A stretch of 64,000 nt of DNA, taken from assembly GCA_907163375.1 (NCBI GenBank), contig CAJQUW010004469.1:310001-374000 (forward strand). The letters run 5' to 3'. The position numbers and the translations under genes are program-made. Every line of letters starts with the position of its first letter. Position 1 is the first letter of the stretch. The stretch is from Prostheceraeus crozeri (lineage: Eukaryota; Platyhelminthes; Polycladida; Euryleptidae). This document shows positions 45,562 through 59,005 of the stretch, in pieces. Below the pieces are notes generated by a model, which was not told where the DNA came from, did not search any database, and was given only the letters and a program-made list of their open reading frames with translations.

Positions 45562-47397
45562 ATTCGAGATTACAAGTAGGCCCATATCAGATTGTGCCAA
45601 TTACTCAGAAAGTGTAATTCATTTCAAACAATTACCAATTACTGCACAGCAATCCAATTGTAGGCCTAATCTCCAATTATCTAGTTCTATTTGTAATTGA
45701 AATCAAAATAACAATACAAGTCTGGACTACATTTGGCATTCATTAACACAATTTAGTGCATAGGTGCAGAGCAATATCCTCACAGATGAGAATTGTTTTA
45801 CTGCCGCATCGAAGGCTAGCATGAAATAGGTTATTTGAGTGTTAATTTAGTTCGCATGAGTATTAAGATATCATCAATCCTTTTGTGTGAAAATCAAGCA
45901 TTTGCTAGATGCTGCCACACTTCGGTTTTACTATTGACACTCAAGTAGGATGACCACGCAAAAATGCTTAGAGCGTCGCGTTCATGCCGCATAATCGGCG
46001 CTAGAATGTTGATCATGAGTATCCAGTGCCGTTGCCTATGGTACATATCGTATGCCTTTTCAAGTAGCGCAAGCTCAAATGATAGATGTGGGCTGTATTG
46101 GTTTCAAGAAGCTTGACAAGATATAAACTGAGAAATTTATGTTTGATTGAGAAAAGTAAAAGAGAACTAGAAAACTAATTTACCTAGTGAATAATATTAC
46201 CTACAACAATAAAACTGTAATTGCTTTTTTTTCGTTAATTAATTGAAAGTATGATCCTGGAGAGGTGAAAAGGTCTTTTAGTACATAATAAACATAAAAC
46301 CATCATAAAACTTTAGTCAGTTCCATAGGGACAGTATTTCCATACAGTATTTTGTTCACTGAGTAATAGATTAATATAGATTTACATTTGAGATAAATCT
46401 AATCAAGTCCAAAAACTGATGGATGAGCTTTACTTTTTTATTTTTTTGATAGACGTTTCGCCTGTCGATGCCCGACGACCGATTATCTGCCCGACAATGG
46501 CCGTTTAGAAATGCCTTGCAATAAAACGAGAGAAAAACTCATCAATAAAACTCATCAGTTTTTGGACTCTCCTCATTTTATTTCTCTCTGGCAATACATG
46601 TATTTGTCTGGATATGCGCATTTTGGCGCACATTTACCTATGCACGTGTCATTTAATCAACAATAACATACTTTAATTAATGTGGCCTTTCAGTCGTCAA
46701 CGACGGTCAGCTTCCGTTCTTTTATAATGCAAACTCACGAAAAAATCGTATTCAGGAACAATTATTATTTGAAAGTAACGATCATGGCTGCTAGTATAAT
46801 ATAAGAGTAATAGGCCTTCCCATGGAAATAAATAGATACTTAAACTCAACGTCGAGTTGACTTAACTATTGACTTTGAATAATTGTTCAACATCCATGTT
46901 CAACACAGCTATTGTTCATTGATGTGTGACAATCACAGTTGCCAGTCATCTAGAGGCAGCTCAAAGGCACTCATCCAACATTGTGCATCTAGAAGAACAT
47001 TCATTACCATTTAGATGATTGCAAAAATATGCCGTGGCCTTTTTTCAAAAGTAAGGGAATGCCAACTTAATTTGCATTAGTTTTAAAGAAAAAATTCAAT
47101 TAATTTTTGACTTCGAAGCGATCTTCAGGGAACTTAGATATTAGTGTTAAAAAACTTCAATACTTTTATACTTTCGTTTCCTGAAGATAGCTTCGTGAGG
47201 CAATCACAAATTAATTGGACTTTTTGCAGTAAAATAATGCAAGGTAATTTTGCATTCCTTCTACTTTTCAATTATCTTTCAGATGGCATTTAAAAAGTGG
47301 GCATGAGAATATTGGTACACTTGGCGTCAACAGTTAATAAAATGCTCAAACAAGCATTTGAGATAAATATATCAATAATAATTCAATGCAACAGTAA
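45559..47397. other. Non-coding region with a short inverted repeat
   Basis: No gene recognised. GTCCAAAAACTGATG at about 46408 and its mirror CATCAGTTTTTGGAC near 46563 enclose a segment with ACGTTTCG, possibly the end of another Penelope-like element. Confidence 0.35.
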
Positions 47398-47405
47398 TTT
47401 TCATT

Positions 47406-48030
47406 GGTACTTATGGGTTATCTCCGTAGAAAAATCCGTTTCTACGGGTAAAACCGTAGAAATTAATCAATCGTCACAAAACTTAAGGTACACGTAAGTA
47501 AAGATATTTTCTACTCACACGCCAAAATTTGTGCAAATTGCACGCGTGCTTTTTGAATTAGAGGCGATAACTTAAAGTGCCGCGATGTCTTTAGCTTGTT
47601 CTGACTTCTGATCTCATTGTCTGAGCAGAAAGCACTTGAGGTCCACAAAGTAATTTCTCGACAATTCGTGAAGTGATAATGACCAGACCACATATCCTAT
47701 ATTAACATGTTTAACTTGAAAAGGTGTGGCAAGGAAATGGTTGTGGAAAGATTTCAAATGGCAGTGGATGAGACGAAGAGGGAGAGAGAACAATGCACAC
47801 ACGAGAAACAATAATGCGTCGAACAGACGAAGTCAAATCAAGCTGTTGACATCGCTACACTTCACGTTATTGTATCTAATGCAAAAAGTACTTGTCCGAT
47901 CTGTGTAAATTTTTGTCTGTTAATAGACAATATACGTTAGCACGTTTATCTGAAGTTTGGTGACGATTGATTAATCTTTGCAGATTTTAGACAAATTTGA
48001 AAACCTGAAGAGGGAGATAACCCAAGTACC
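47406..48030. mobile_element. hAT-like foldback element E, copy 1
   Basis: Ends GGTACTT..GGGTTATCTCC and GGAGATAACCC-AAGTACC are inverted. Flanks TTTTCATT (47398-47405) and TTTTCATG (48031-48038) match at 7 of 8. Inner arms of about 200 bp are loosely inverted as well. The middle is in opposite orientation to copy 2 at 53498-54095. No coding capacity recognised. Confidence 0.8.
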
Positions 48031-48059
48031 TTTTCATGTGTTAATTGTGAACCTAAAAA

Positions 48060-48150
48060 ATCTAATCTCGAATAGTCGAGATCTGGGCAGTGTGATCTCG
48101 AGATCTCGAAAACCATGAAAATGGTCGAGATCTCGGTATTCCAGATCTCG
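48060..48150. repeat. Cluster of CTCGAGATC palindromes
   Basis: Several overlapping GAGATCTCGA and GATCTCGAGATC strings in 90 bp. Similar in style to the clusters at 28.1 and 40.5 kb; possibly terminal sequences of a transposon family. Confidence 0.5.
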
Positions 48151-48214
48151 AGACTGAATACACTATATGTGCCTAACATGTACAAATGCGAGTGTACATC
48201 ATGAGTGTCACTTA

Positions 48215-48400
48215 GCCTAGCTTCAGAAATGCGAGTTAGATCTGAGTCATTTGACAGTCAAGAAAATCAATAGTAAAATCATCCATAGATAAAAGAGAAT
48301 GAGGTTGATTGTTTGCAATGTGTTCAGAAATGGCAGTCTTGTTGTCAAAATTAATCGTTGCGACGATGTTCGTGAAAGCGCAAATAGAAAGGGCGATTAG
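48215..48400 (-). pseudogene. Diverged Penelope-like GIY-YIG remnant
   Basis: On the minus strand, pieces in different frames read NRPFYLRFHEHRR, then NFDNKTAISEHIANNQPHSL and MDDFTIDFLDCQ, a clear match to the end of the GIY-YIG domain at 34412-34690. At least one frameshift and a stop. Confidence 0.75.
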
Positions 48401-48419
48401 TATTATATTATTAACATAG

Positions 48420-51400
48420 ACATCCTAACAAAAGCTACAGCGTGAACTGTAAACAGCATCATCTATCTACACTAGAGGTGTGCAACGGCAATGAATAATA
48501 ATAATATTGGCTTTATTGCTTCACTTTCAAGAACCGGTCAACACGTATATGCACAGATTGATGACAATAGTGTGAAGATACATAGAAACCATGATTTCCT
48601 CAAACCTATAAGAAGACACAGTTGGACAGTTAAACAGAGAGTACAAAACAGAAGATTACAAAATCTTATAAACGAGTTGGAGTAGCGCTTCGTTTTCCCG
48701 TTTGGAGGCAGCAGCTTAGAAGTCGAGCGAGTGGATCGTTCAAGAGATTTGCTACAGAACAAACATCTTAAGGGATGAATGCTGTCATTGTGCTTGATGG
48801 AAGCAAAAGTCTGAAACCTGAATCCGACGCGACCACCAACCCCATCTCGAATCGATCCGAATATTTCACCGATACTAAAAAAACCGAACACAACTCGAAA
48901 AATTTCATTGAAAGATCAAATTTATGCCACTGTGGAGAATGCATTAACCAGCACAAATATCAAACTCAATTATGTTGCAATGCGAATTTCATGTACTTCC
49001 GAGTAATACTTTAGAAATTATGAAGGTAGCGGGCACGGGATGTCGATGCACTTCAGAACGCTAAAATTAAAAAGAAGATAGCGTTAAAAGAAAGATTATT
49101 GCACGAAATTCTACAGACCAAACTGGCGAGTGATTGTTGTCGGTCTGTTGAGATTCGTGTCAGAATTGGTAATTGTCTTAAAAACTATTTTGAGAAAGAA
49201 CTGCGAGTGCAGGCAATTCTTTCTGCAGTCTCATGAACTGCTATGAAAGATTAAACGTAGGGAATCTTCATAGATTGTCAAGCCTACCTATAGCTTAAAT
49301 GATGCTAATTTCTATATGCTATAATATCACAGTTACTCTATTTATAAACCTTTATGACTCTGCAAATATGCTAGTAATTAAAGTAACAACTTGATGAAAG
49401 TAATTAATGGAAAATGAAGATTTCGGGTCACTAGGTCGCGGATACATGACCCGCTTCCATCACTACCTGTTGACATGGGATCTTTGTAACCAAATTCGGA
49501 AACAATTCAAAATTTTTGAAACATTGTAAATATTGGGGATTGAAAATTGTGAATTGCGTTTTGTAGTGAGGAAGTGAACGATTTAACACAAATGAATACG
49601 CCCATTGGGAAGCTGACACGCGAAGTATGGTGCACAGGGTTTTTCCATGCAATTCGGAGTAAGCATTATGCATGCAATTCGGAGTTCTGTGTGGTTAGGC
49701 TAAAATCAGTGCTTCAGCTAGCCTCCCCGACTGGTGTGGGCAGTAGGCTTGATGGGGCACCATATTTACAAATTAGCAGAGACTTAAGTAGGTAGCATAC
49801 TTGATAGCTGGAGAGTCTAATTTGCTCATCCTATTCACGGATTCTTTATGGTTCTAAAGTAGGCTTTATTAACTGAAACAACATGAAAATAGAAAAATTA
49901 AAAGTTGAGCTGCTGCCGATTGATCAAACATCAGGAATCATCAACAGGCCTACTGAACATCTCTGAACATCAACACAGTTCTCTATTCAAAGTTGCAGCC
50001 ATACCCGCGGTAAATTTGAGATACGCAGTTGGATTGCATTGCATTTTGTTAACATTGTGTTAGCAAGAAGAAATATTAAATATTACATTCTCACTAGACG
50101 ACTTGTCAATAGCTTGACAAAAATAATATTTAATGAATACCTGTCGAAATTTCGCTAATATGTTAATTGCATATATGTCAAACTGAAGCAACGAATCATT
50201 GTTCTTATTCATTTGATCTACAGAAGTAATCGCAAAAATGACAGATCTAGACATTGACTATATAAACATGTTTTTGGGCGATTGTAACTTAAGTGACTAT
50301 AATCATATAGGATCTATCTTTTTCGTCGCTAAATTTTTCCATCAAATCTTTGTAAAGATTACATTTATGAATATTATAATCAATGATAATACTCTAGCTA
50401 CACTCACTTAGTGTAATGGCAAAGTCAATCTACATTAACAATAATTGCATGCGTGAGCACATGATGCATGGTACACTGAAATATTCAAGCAAAATAATAA
50501 TTCATACTATCCCTCAATGAAATGCATCAATCATAATAGCATATTAATATACTAGGTGTGTCCCAGTTGGCCAGGATAGTAAACAACATGATCATAATAT
50601 TATAGGTAGTACTTTGTAATTTTATATGATTTCTAATCAACTAATAAGTTCTACTCATCCAATCACACTAAATACAGATCTTTTTTTTACCTGTGAAAAT
50701 ACATGATAATCATGTCAACCTCTGAGTAATTCCTCAAGTTTTGATTCACTTTCTTAACAGACAATGTATTTATTGACTGTCTGTGAATATTCTCTCACAA
50801 TGGCGTGCTATGCATCCAACAAACATGGAATCCAGATAATATCATCTGTTTGTTAAGCTGTCTTTCGTGCATGCTGAACGACACGCCAGCTGGCAAAAGC
50901 GTAAAAATATGTTCATCAGAATCGAAGGAAAAGTAAATAGAAATGTAAACATCCATCATCGCAGTGTATGATTAAAATTATTTATCTTATGTTGCTCTGC
51001 CGTTCACTTTTTTGTGGAATCATTTTGGCTGCAGTTTTGATTTAATGAATATTTTATAGTTACAGACAGAAAGGACCATAGACATCCGATTTTCTATAAT
51101 AATAAGTGACCTGAACGAACATGTACATTTAAAACAACATTGCATTTTTTCTTTTAGGTTTCAGCAAATTTATTCTTCTTAAGAACTAGCAACATTGTAT
51201 TGATCGGTGCCTAGTTGAGCTCCACTAACTTAGACAAATAGAAAAGTGGGATTTATATGGAGAGGATACTTTTAGGTACATTAAAGGAATATGTGAAGTT
51301 CAAGGAGCAATTTTAACTCTGCTCATGAGAATGCTCATGAGGAATGTTGACATTTTCGAACCAATCAAGGGTGACTCAATCATTCTGGTAGTGATTACAT

Positions 51401-53489
51401 TGCATTGCCTAAAGAATAATCGAGTTTTGATGTACATTAATCTACCAAAATTGCACGTCAGTTGATGTTCATAACAGCTTCGAATTACTTTTTGAAAGAT
51501 CATTATTGGAACCGCTCAACCTCTGATGGAGAAATTTCAAGTAAAAGATGAAGCAGGCAAATTCAACGTCAGGGTTGATTAATGCATGATTCAGTGAGCA
51601 AGCAAAGAAGAAACTCTGCAAGTAAAGAATACATGGCGGAGCATTGATAAAATTCTGACGAAAACCGGATGACTATACCTACATGATTTACCACATTGAC
51701 TTTAGGTCTTTTCTTTGGGAATGGACTTTCACCCCTATTGCGTCAGCTAAAGGGAAAACCATGGGTTTCTTTTCTTCAAATGTTCGATTTTTGTATTAGG
51801 CCGCAAGTTTCGACCTTCACTTCGGTATCAACTGCACCTTCTTTAAAAACAATAAATTATTGAATGCTCCAAATCCAATAAGTCAGTAGAGCATTTTGTA
51901 CTTTGAGTAGAGTGCGCGGCGTTTTAAAATTGAAACTCATTCATTTGCTGAATTTCAGGGTAATAGTTTAATTAAAGGTGCAAACACTTTCTCGTGAGGA
52001 CATTCTGTTTGCGCTTTGAAAATCAAACATTTGAAATTTTCTTAGATTTCAAAATAGTTGCTCAAACAAAGGAGTAAATTTTGTGTATGCATAAGTTGCA
52101 TCAATCTCCGACGAACTCAATAGAAAGTAAGGAAAAGTCAAAAAAAGAGAATTGTTGAAATTTGTCGTTGGATTGTGAAATATAATCCGGAGGGCGAATC
52201 GACCCCCGACATGCAAGCAACGATAAGAATACCATTAAGAAGATGATGTACATCAAGCTTTGTTTCATTTTCAAGATGTGAATTAAATGCACATATTCAA
52301 TATTTATGGATTATCAAATATCGAATCAATATTTCATAACTTTGAATAGAAGCGCGCATGTCAACTTTGGTATAATTTTGATTCAAGCTGCTTAATCTGA
52401 AAGTGATCTATATTATAAAATCATGGAGGAAAGATCAAAGAATACTAAATAAGCTGATGAAGATCATAAAATGGAAATTTATAAACACAAAATATTTTTT
52501 GAAAAAGCACCCATCACGTTACACGGCGATTAAAAGTTCAAAAATTATCACTGTAGTTCAATTTTAATGAACTGCAATTTACTAACTCAGAAACGAAATA
52601 GAAGACTATTCAAGATTGTAATGTACATTGACCATGTAGATAAAACGTAGCAAATCTAAACGTCATGGCCTTTTATCAGACATCTAAATTTGTCTTTTAT
52701 GATATGTCAACTATCATTCCATACATGTGCAGCTTAGGTAGCCTACAAAACTGGCTTCATTCATCATTTTTTTATTGGAACATTATAATTAGCGTATTTG
52801 TGAAGCTGCATTACTCAGCTGAGAGAACAATTCTGAATTCTTAGACCAATTACGGGCCGATAAAATACATTTTGCTGTCTATAAAATTTATTACAAATGT
52901 GCCACTGCTTACCGGACTAAATCATGTACAAACTAATTTTTGGCATTCATAATACTAACCCATAAGCATATAGATAAAAGTGACAAGTCTAAAACCAATA
53001 TTTCAGTTATTTAGACTTGTCTCCAATTATATTCTTTTTTATGTAGATAACCTATTACACTGCAAAATATGACTAGCTGAATGCCATTTAGCAATATAAA
53101 GGAGCATTCATGTTAGAGAAATGCTGTTTGTAGAGAGCTGTCTCAAATTTGTCGATTCTACAAACCATTGGTTTCACTATAATCTTATAATGTAATTGGA
53201 AGGAAGACATTCATTACGTGCGAGTTTTGGCGCGACTGTTTCTGCTGATGGGATTGCAGCCTGTTAAACTCAAAAATAGAAACCTAATGCTTAGCATGCA
53301 TTGAATTCCGTTGTCCAGGGAATTTGTCGATAATCGTCTCACAATTCTCTCATCTGTTGCAACATTGATGAAACTTAACTCTATGGGCGATTGTTTGGTT
53401 GGCAATCGAACCTGAAGTGGTTATTGATTGACAACAGCCTAATAGACTTCAGACGGCTTACATGTGCCTACGTCATCGTCAAAAAGACA
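48420..53489. other. Non-coding region
   Basis: About 5 kb with no gene, RNA or repeat that I can support. A segment at about 51800-51850 on the minus strand has a GTCGAAAC-like hairpin end that could be another faint Penelope-like terminus. Confidence 0.4.
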
Positions 53490-53497
53490 GGGGAATC

Positions 53498-54095
53498 GGT
53501 ATTTATGGGCTATCTCCTCTCCCAAGTTTTCAAATTTGTCTAAAATCTGCAAAAATCAATCAATCGTCATCAAACTACAAGTAGACGTGCTTAAGCATAT
53601 TTTCTACCCGCATACAAAATTTGATACAGATGGGACACGTGTTTTTTGCATTAGAGACGATAACTTGAAGTGTAGCGATGTCAACAGCTCGTGTGGTCAT
53701 TGTTCTCCCTCCATCTTCGTCTCATCCACTGCTATTTGAAATCTTCCCACGACCACTTCCTTGCCACACCTTTCATCGCTGTTAAAAATGTTGGTGCAAG
53801 AGATGTGGCCTGGTCATCATTAGTTCACGAGTTGCCGGGAAATTACTTTGTGGACCTCAAGTGCTTTCTGCTCAGATGTTGAGGTGAGAAGAAGTCAAAT
53901 CAAGCTTCAGACATCGCTGCACTTCAAGCTATCGCCCCTAATTCAAAGATTAATTGTCTGATTTGCACAAATTTGATAAGTGGATAGAAAGTATCTTCAT
54001 TCACATGTACGCAAAGTTTGGTGACGATCATTTCACTTCTACGGATTTTAAACAAGTTTTAAAACTTGGGGGGATGGAGATAAACTATAAGTATC
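53498..54095. mobile_element. hAT-like foldback element E, copy 2
   Basis: A perfect 8-bp target duplication GGGGAATC flanks it (53490-53497 and 54096-54103). Ends are GGTATTTATGGGCTATCTCC and the mirror of GGAGATAAACTATAAGTATC. The arms remain similar for about 200 bp. Central sequence (AGGTCCACAAAG- and GGCAAGGAA-type strings) matches copy 1 in inverted orientation. Confidence 0.88.
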
Positions 54096-54103
54096 GGGGA
54101 ATC

Positions 54104-56424
54104 ACCTGATGACAAATTGTCATATAGAGGTGACCTTATTAATACAGTAATCAAAATGATGGGAAATGTTTTCAGCATTTATATTTCCAAAGGATTTCTT
54201 CGTTATGTATTTTTGTATTATTTTTTCCGTGTTAAAATTGACATAGGGGACATTTTTTCGGAAATGACGAAATTTCTAAATGAAACTGTAAACATGTTTT
54301 AAATTACAATTATTAGAAATTTTAATTATATGCAACTTTAAATCCACAAATCACTAGTGCTAAAGCTAAAAAACAACAGCTTTAAAGGTGAAGAGCCATC
54401 GTACAAATTTACAATAAACGGTCGAAATGACCCTGGCCTGAAGAGAGGTCGCTGATTTTCCTCGTAAAAAATGTCGGTAAATAACTGTTTTAAATAGGTT
54501 GCCGTTGTCAACAAAAAAAATTTAAAGTGTTCGCTCTGCGTTCGGGACCCCTGGGTTCATTTACTGGTCATGTCAAACCTGAGGCTTTTTTAAGATGAGT
54601 AAACAGTGAATTCTTGCTTCTGTCACATGGAAAAAAGTCGCTCAGTAAAATGTGCTTGAGTATAAGCAAGATTTTTTATCAAGTCTTTATTTTTGAAAAT
54701 TAATCATTAATTGGTGTCATTAATCAACATCAGTATCAAAAGTATACATGAATTGAAATTACTTTATTTATTACTAAAATTGAAATTAGTGACTTACAAA
54801 TTAATGCAGTATTTTTAATTTTTATAAATTTTTATTATTTATTTTTACAGGATGACATTCATCTTCATTATATAGATATGCAGCCAGCTTCTATTCTTTC
54901 AAACGCAACAGATTGAAAGATGTAGTTGAGGACAAGGTCCTTTGTTGTTTCGTACTTCAATCGCTTCCTCTCATCCGCCTCTGTCACCGCATTTCTTGCA
55001 GACATCGCCGCCCCTCTTGCCATATTGGAGCCGAAGACGCATAGACATTAGTTCCGGTTTCAAGGTCTTTTCGTGAGCGATCGGTGAAAAATCATTAACC
55101 ATCATACCGAGCATATTTGCAAAATGTGAGTGATACCAAAGAAAGCCATTGTGAAATTTTGAAATTTAAATGCCATTCTTCATGGATATGGAATGATACT
55201 AGAAATAGAAACAAAGAAAATGCAAGACTGATGATAGATAATTCAGTAAATGTGCTTTTCTTGAAAGTTGTAATTTACAGACTAGAAATCAATTTGAATT
55301 CAAATGATTGTCAGAAAATTGACTCAAATGACTTTGCGCACGTGTCAGCATTGGAGATCACTGTTTCTACAAATGATATGACTAATCCTTGAGTTCTTAT
55401 TCATCATGAGTCAAATTTCATCATTAAATCATTCGTTTTTACATTCCGTAAATTATTCAAATCCAAATTAATCAATTGGATTCGTTGATTATGTCTCGCG
55501 AGCAAATTTTTACGTTTAGATTGCTCATCGGTCTTTTAAATTTCGAAAGATTTCAGCAGATGTGTGCTGGGTAATGTTGCTTTCGTTGCCGAAAACGAAA
55601 GTGAAAAATTTTCCGGTTTTGGCATTTTTAGTTTTCATTGGCGAAAGCAAAAACTATAAAAAGCGCGAAGGCTGTAACGGGAGCCTTTTGACATTTTCGC
55701 TAGCATCTTGCTGTGCTTTCTTGAAGTCTATTTGCTGTTTTACAGTGAAAGACTCGTATAACTCATTTTGTTTCTGGCAATTTGCCACCTCACCTTTAAA
55801 AGAGGAAATTTTGGCATTTATCTCATCATGCCGGACGTTCAAAGGATCCTGAATTGCTTCAACTCAGACATATCACACTCATACTGAACAGCTGTACAAT
55901 TGGCAATGTTCAATCTACGATCTACATGTAAGTTTTCAATTTTCTTCAAAACGTCATCAAACTTGATTGAAAACTTATCTATGAGAGATTTAAATAAGAT
56001 TTCCAATTTTTTTGACCACACAAATGATTTTATTCATAGAATAAGTAGAAATATTTATTTCAATCTCAATTTCAAATTCTATATTACGTTTCATGAGTAA
56101 AGCAGCTTCGATTAGGAATTGCTTTCTGAAAGTTGAAGGTCGATTTCTAAAATCATGAACAGTTAGCTCATTGATGCCACTAGGTAAAATATTTTTGCAT
56201 TTGTTTGAGACATAATGACATAAAAAGGAAAAAATGATCAAGAAAAATGTTTTTTCCTTGATTCGATGAGGACTGGAACTCAGTCAACTCTCGGCTTAAG
56301 TCTGCGTTGGAAGTCAAACGGCTACTAAGACAACACCACTGTGGATTTTACCAATGTAATATATTCCGAAAATTGATAAAAATCGTGTGATATTTATGCG
56401 CGATCAAATTTGCAGATTCCACAA
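54104..56424. other. Non-coding region with possible coiled-coil fragments
   Basis: Minus-strand frames 56021-55839 and 55842-55654 encode Lys/Glu/Asn-rich helical segments that could be pieces of a transposon ORF1-type coiled coil in shifted frames. No domain recognised. Nothing else seen. Confidence 0.3.
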
Positions 56425-56640
56425 AGCCATATAGTCCGGCAGCCACAACGAGTTTCTACAAGGAATGAGGGCGAAAATGAGACTTTCGTAGAATCATATA
56501 CACCCTATTCATACCACGAATCTGCGTGTCTGCCGAGTTCTAGTTAGGTTATCTTCTCGTCAGACAAGATCAAAGAAAGATGCGTGTTAATCCAATGGGA
56601 CGCAGATTGCAGTTATAGGTAAAATATTCTATGTTTTTTC
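56425..56640 (-). repeat. Interspersed repeat D, inverted copy
   Basis: Reverse complement of the block at 56945-57180 and of 58810-59005. Anchors: ACTGCAATCTGCG, TTTCTTTGATC, TCTGACGAGAAG-like, GAACTCGGCAGAC and GCAGATTCG. Confidence 0.75.
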
Positions 56641-56944
56641 TTATCAACTGAAAAGTACTTAGTCTTGAGCAATCATTTTCGGCATGATATCTTCAGGTCA
56701 CTTCCTGTCATGCGTATTTGATATTATCATGCTTCTGATCGGCGATGTATGCGAGAATGTGGTTCAATGTGAATAAAGTGGGCCAAAATGTTGATGTTTG
56801 CCGACAGTAGGAGGCTTGCCAAATTTGAATGTGTTGAGCTTCATAGATTAATGCTCATGAACCTGATAGAAAATGACCTGAAGAAATATATGTCAAAAAT
56901 CATGTCTCTAGACTCAATGCTTTTCAGCTGATAAGAGAAAACAT

Positions 56945-57180
56945 TGACAGTTTCATTTTTATCTAAAACTGCAATCTGCCTCCTATTGGATTTACATGTG
57001 TTTTTCTTTGATCCTGTATGACAAGAAGAGGAACTAACCAGAACTCGGCAGACGCGCAGATTTGTGGTAGGCATAGGGGTACTTGATGTTGAGAAAGTCT
57101 CATTTTTGGCCTCGTTCCCTGCAGAAGCTCGCTCTGGCTGCCGCACTAATATGTGCCCTGCAATACAAGTCGTGGAGGTA
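56945..57180 (+). repeat. Interspersed repeat D, forward copy
   Basis: Same family: AACTGCAATCTGC, TTCTTTGATCCTGTATGACAAG-like, GAACTCGGCAGACGCGCAGA, AAAGTCTCATTTT and CAGAAGCTCGCTCTGGCTGC. With 56425-56640 it forms a wide inverted pair. Confidence 0.75.
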
Positions 57181-58465
57181 AACGAATCAATAAAACTATT
57201 GCACATTTAATATTTGCTAGCATGAAAGGAGTACAAGAATGATAAATGCGATGATGACGTTGACACACTCAATATCAGTAAAGGTAAGCAGACCAAATAC
57301 GTTGCAATGACCAGCAATATCACAAACTGAATGCAACAATTGCGATGCTATAAATACCACATATAGACACGGGAAATCCCAACCATCCGATCTACACAAC
57401 TCGGATAAGTGAGAGGCAATCATCCAAGTGAAGAACGTAATGAATAAATCCAAAAATACCAACAGAAAGCCCTCATTTGGCTCAAAACTAGGGAAATGAT
57501 CTTAACGCTGAGATCATTACCAGTCAATTGATGTAGCTTTTAACATCACACGATCCGTAGAGCCAAACAAAACCACAAAGCACAGACTTGATGAGTGAGA
57601 GAGATCTGCACGTCAGCCAGTCAGCCAGTTGACAGCCTTGTTTAGAAATTATGGGTCAAATCGTCATTTGTTCTTACGAATGTCATGTTGCTCAGGAGAA
57701 CGATTGAAGTGCATCTGTAATTCATGGAAACCCATAAGGCGGGAGATTCTTCCATGTAGTCGATCTTGGTTTATTTGGCTCTTCAGTCTTTTGTGTGATT
57801 GTTTAGACAGTGAGCCGATATTAGGAAGTCTCCCTGAAATGTAATGTGCACAGCCTACTTTAAAGGTCACTAAGGCTTGACTCACCCTAATTTTGAAATT
57901 GGATCAATGCACTGGAACCTATTTTTACTAGCCTTATATAATATGAATATCATTCCCGAATGCTGAGTTCCGAAAGTTTACTCTGCTTGACTCCAGTGTA
58001 ACTTGCACTTTTGATGAAAAAGTGCATTGCAAGAAGTTGATCATGTCACAAGATATATACCGAATTCTTAAATAACAGAACCACATGACTTTGGCATATT
58101 GTTAATAAGTGGGAGTTATAGCACTCTAGAACAGTAGCAGAATTTAGATAGATCATTACCTATACCGCCAACAGAGTTATCTCAACGAAAGACGGATGAC
58201 ACTCTCAAAATTGAATTTGCGAGGATAACAGGAGTACAAGAAAATAATGAACTTGAACCATGAGTATCACGAGTTTCAACTGAGATTATAGTACGGGATC
58301 AGATTACTCATGTACAAAAACAACTACGAATTAATGCCGACAAATATGCTCCGAGCGAGGACTGAGAGGTAATAGTAGCTTTTTCATAATCTTGTTGTTT
58401 TGTTTTGTTTAAGAAAGTGGATGCCGAAATTTGACAACTCTTTTGTTCAGACCGAGACAGACGCA
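57181..58465. other. Non-coding region
   Basis: No gene, RNA or repeat recognised. Confidence 0.4.
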
Positions 58466-58650
58466 CACCGAGAGGAAAAAGAAAGGAAAGAAAAAAGACA
58501 GACAGAGAAAGGGGGCGAAAAGCAGAGAAAACGGGAAATAAAAAAAGGAGAGAGCTAGAGGGAATATGAAAGAGAGGGAGAGAGAAGGCGACAAAGAAGA
58601 GATGGTGAGTGAGATCGAGAAATGAAACAGGAAGAGAAAGATAGAAAATA
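58466..58650 (+). repeat. Polypurine tract
   Basis: About 185 bp almost entirely A and G on the plus strand, made of GAGAGA, AAAGGAAAG and AGACAGACAG words. Such mirror-rich tracts can form triplex DNA. Confidence 0.85.
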
Positions 58651-58684
58651 AAAGATAAATAGATTTAAAGACCTACAGTCCAGC

Positions 58685-59005
58685 AGTCAGATCGAGTTTC
58701 TGTAGGGAACGAAGCCGAAAATGACACTTTTACAGAATGATGTACATGCACATTTGTAGACCCTATGCCTATGTTAAGTAGGTATGTAGACCCTATGTTT
58801 CATTTTTACCTATAACTGCAATCTGCGTCTCTTTGGATTAACATGTATCTTTCTTTGATCCTATCTGACAAGAAGGGGAACTAACTAGAACTCGGCAGAC
58901 GCGCAGATTCGTAGTAGGAATAAGGTGTAGATGATTCTCTGAAAGTCTCATTTTCGACCTCGTCCCCTACAGAAGCTCGTTCTGGCTACCGGACTATTAG
59001 GCTAT
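58685..59005 (+). repeat. Interspersed repeat D, foldback copy
   Basis: The first 60 bp (GAGTTTCTGTAGGGAACGA, CGAAAATGACACTTT) are the inverted counterpart of the last 60 bp (AAAGTCTCATTTTCGACC, CCCTACAGAAGCTCGTTC). The whole unit therefore folds back on itself, which marks family D as a foldback or MITE-type element. Confidence 0.75.

Noticed and set aside
58409-58594. Phe/Leu/Ser-rich minus-strand frame
   Set aside because: Translation of a polypurine tract.
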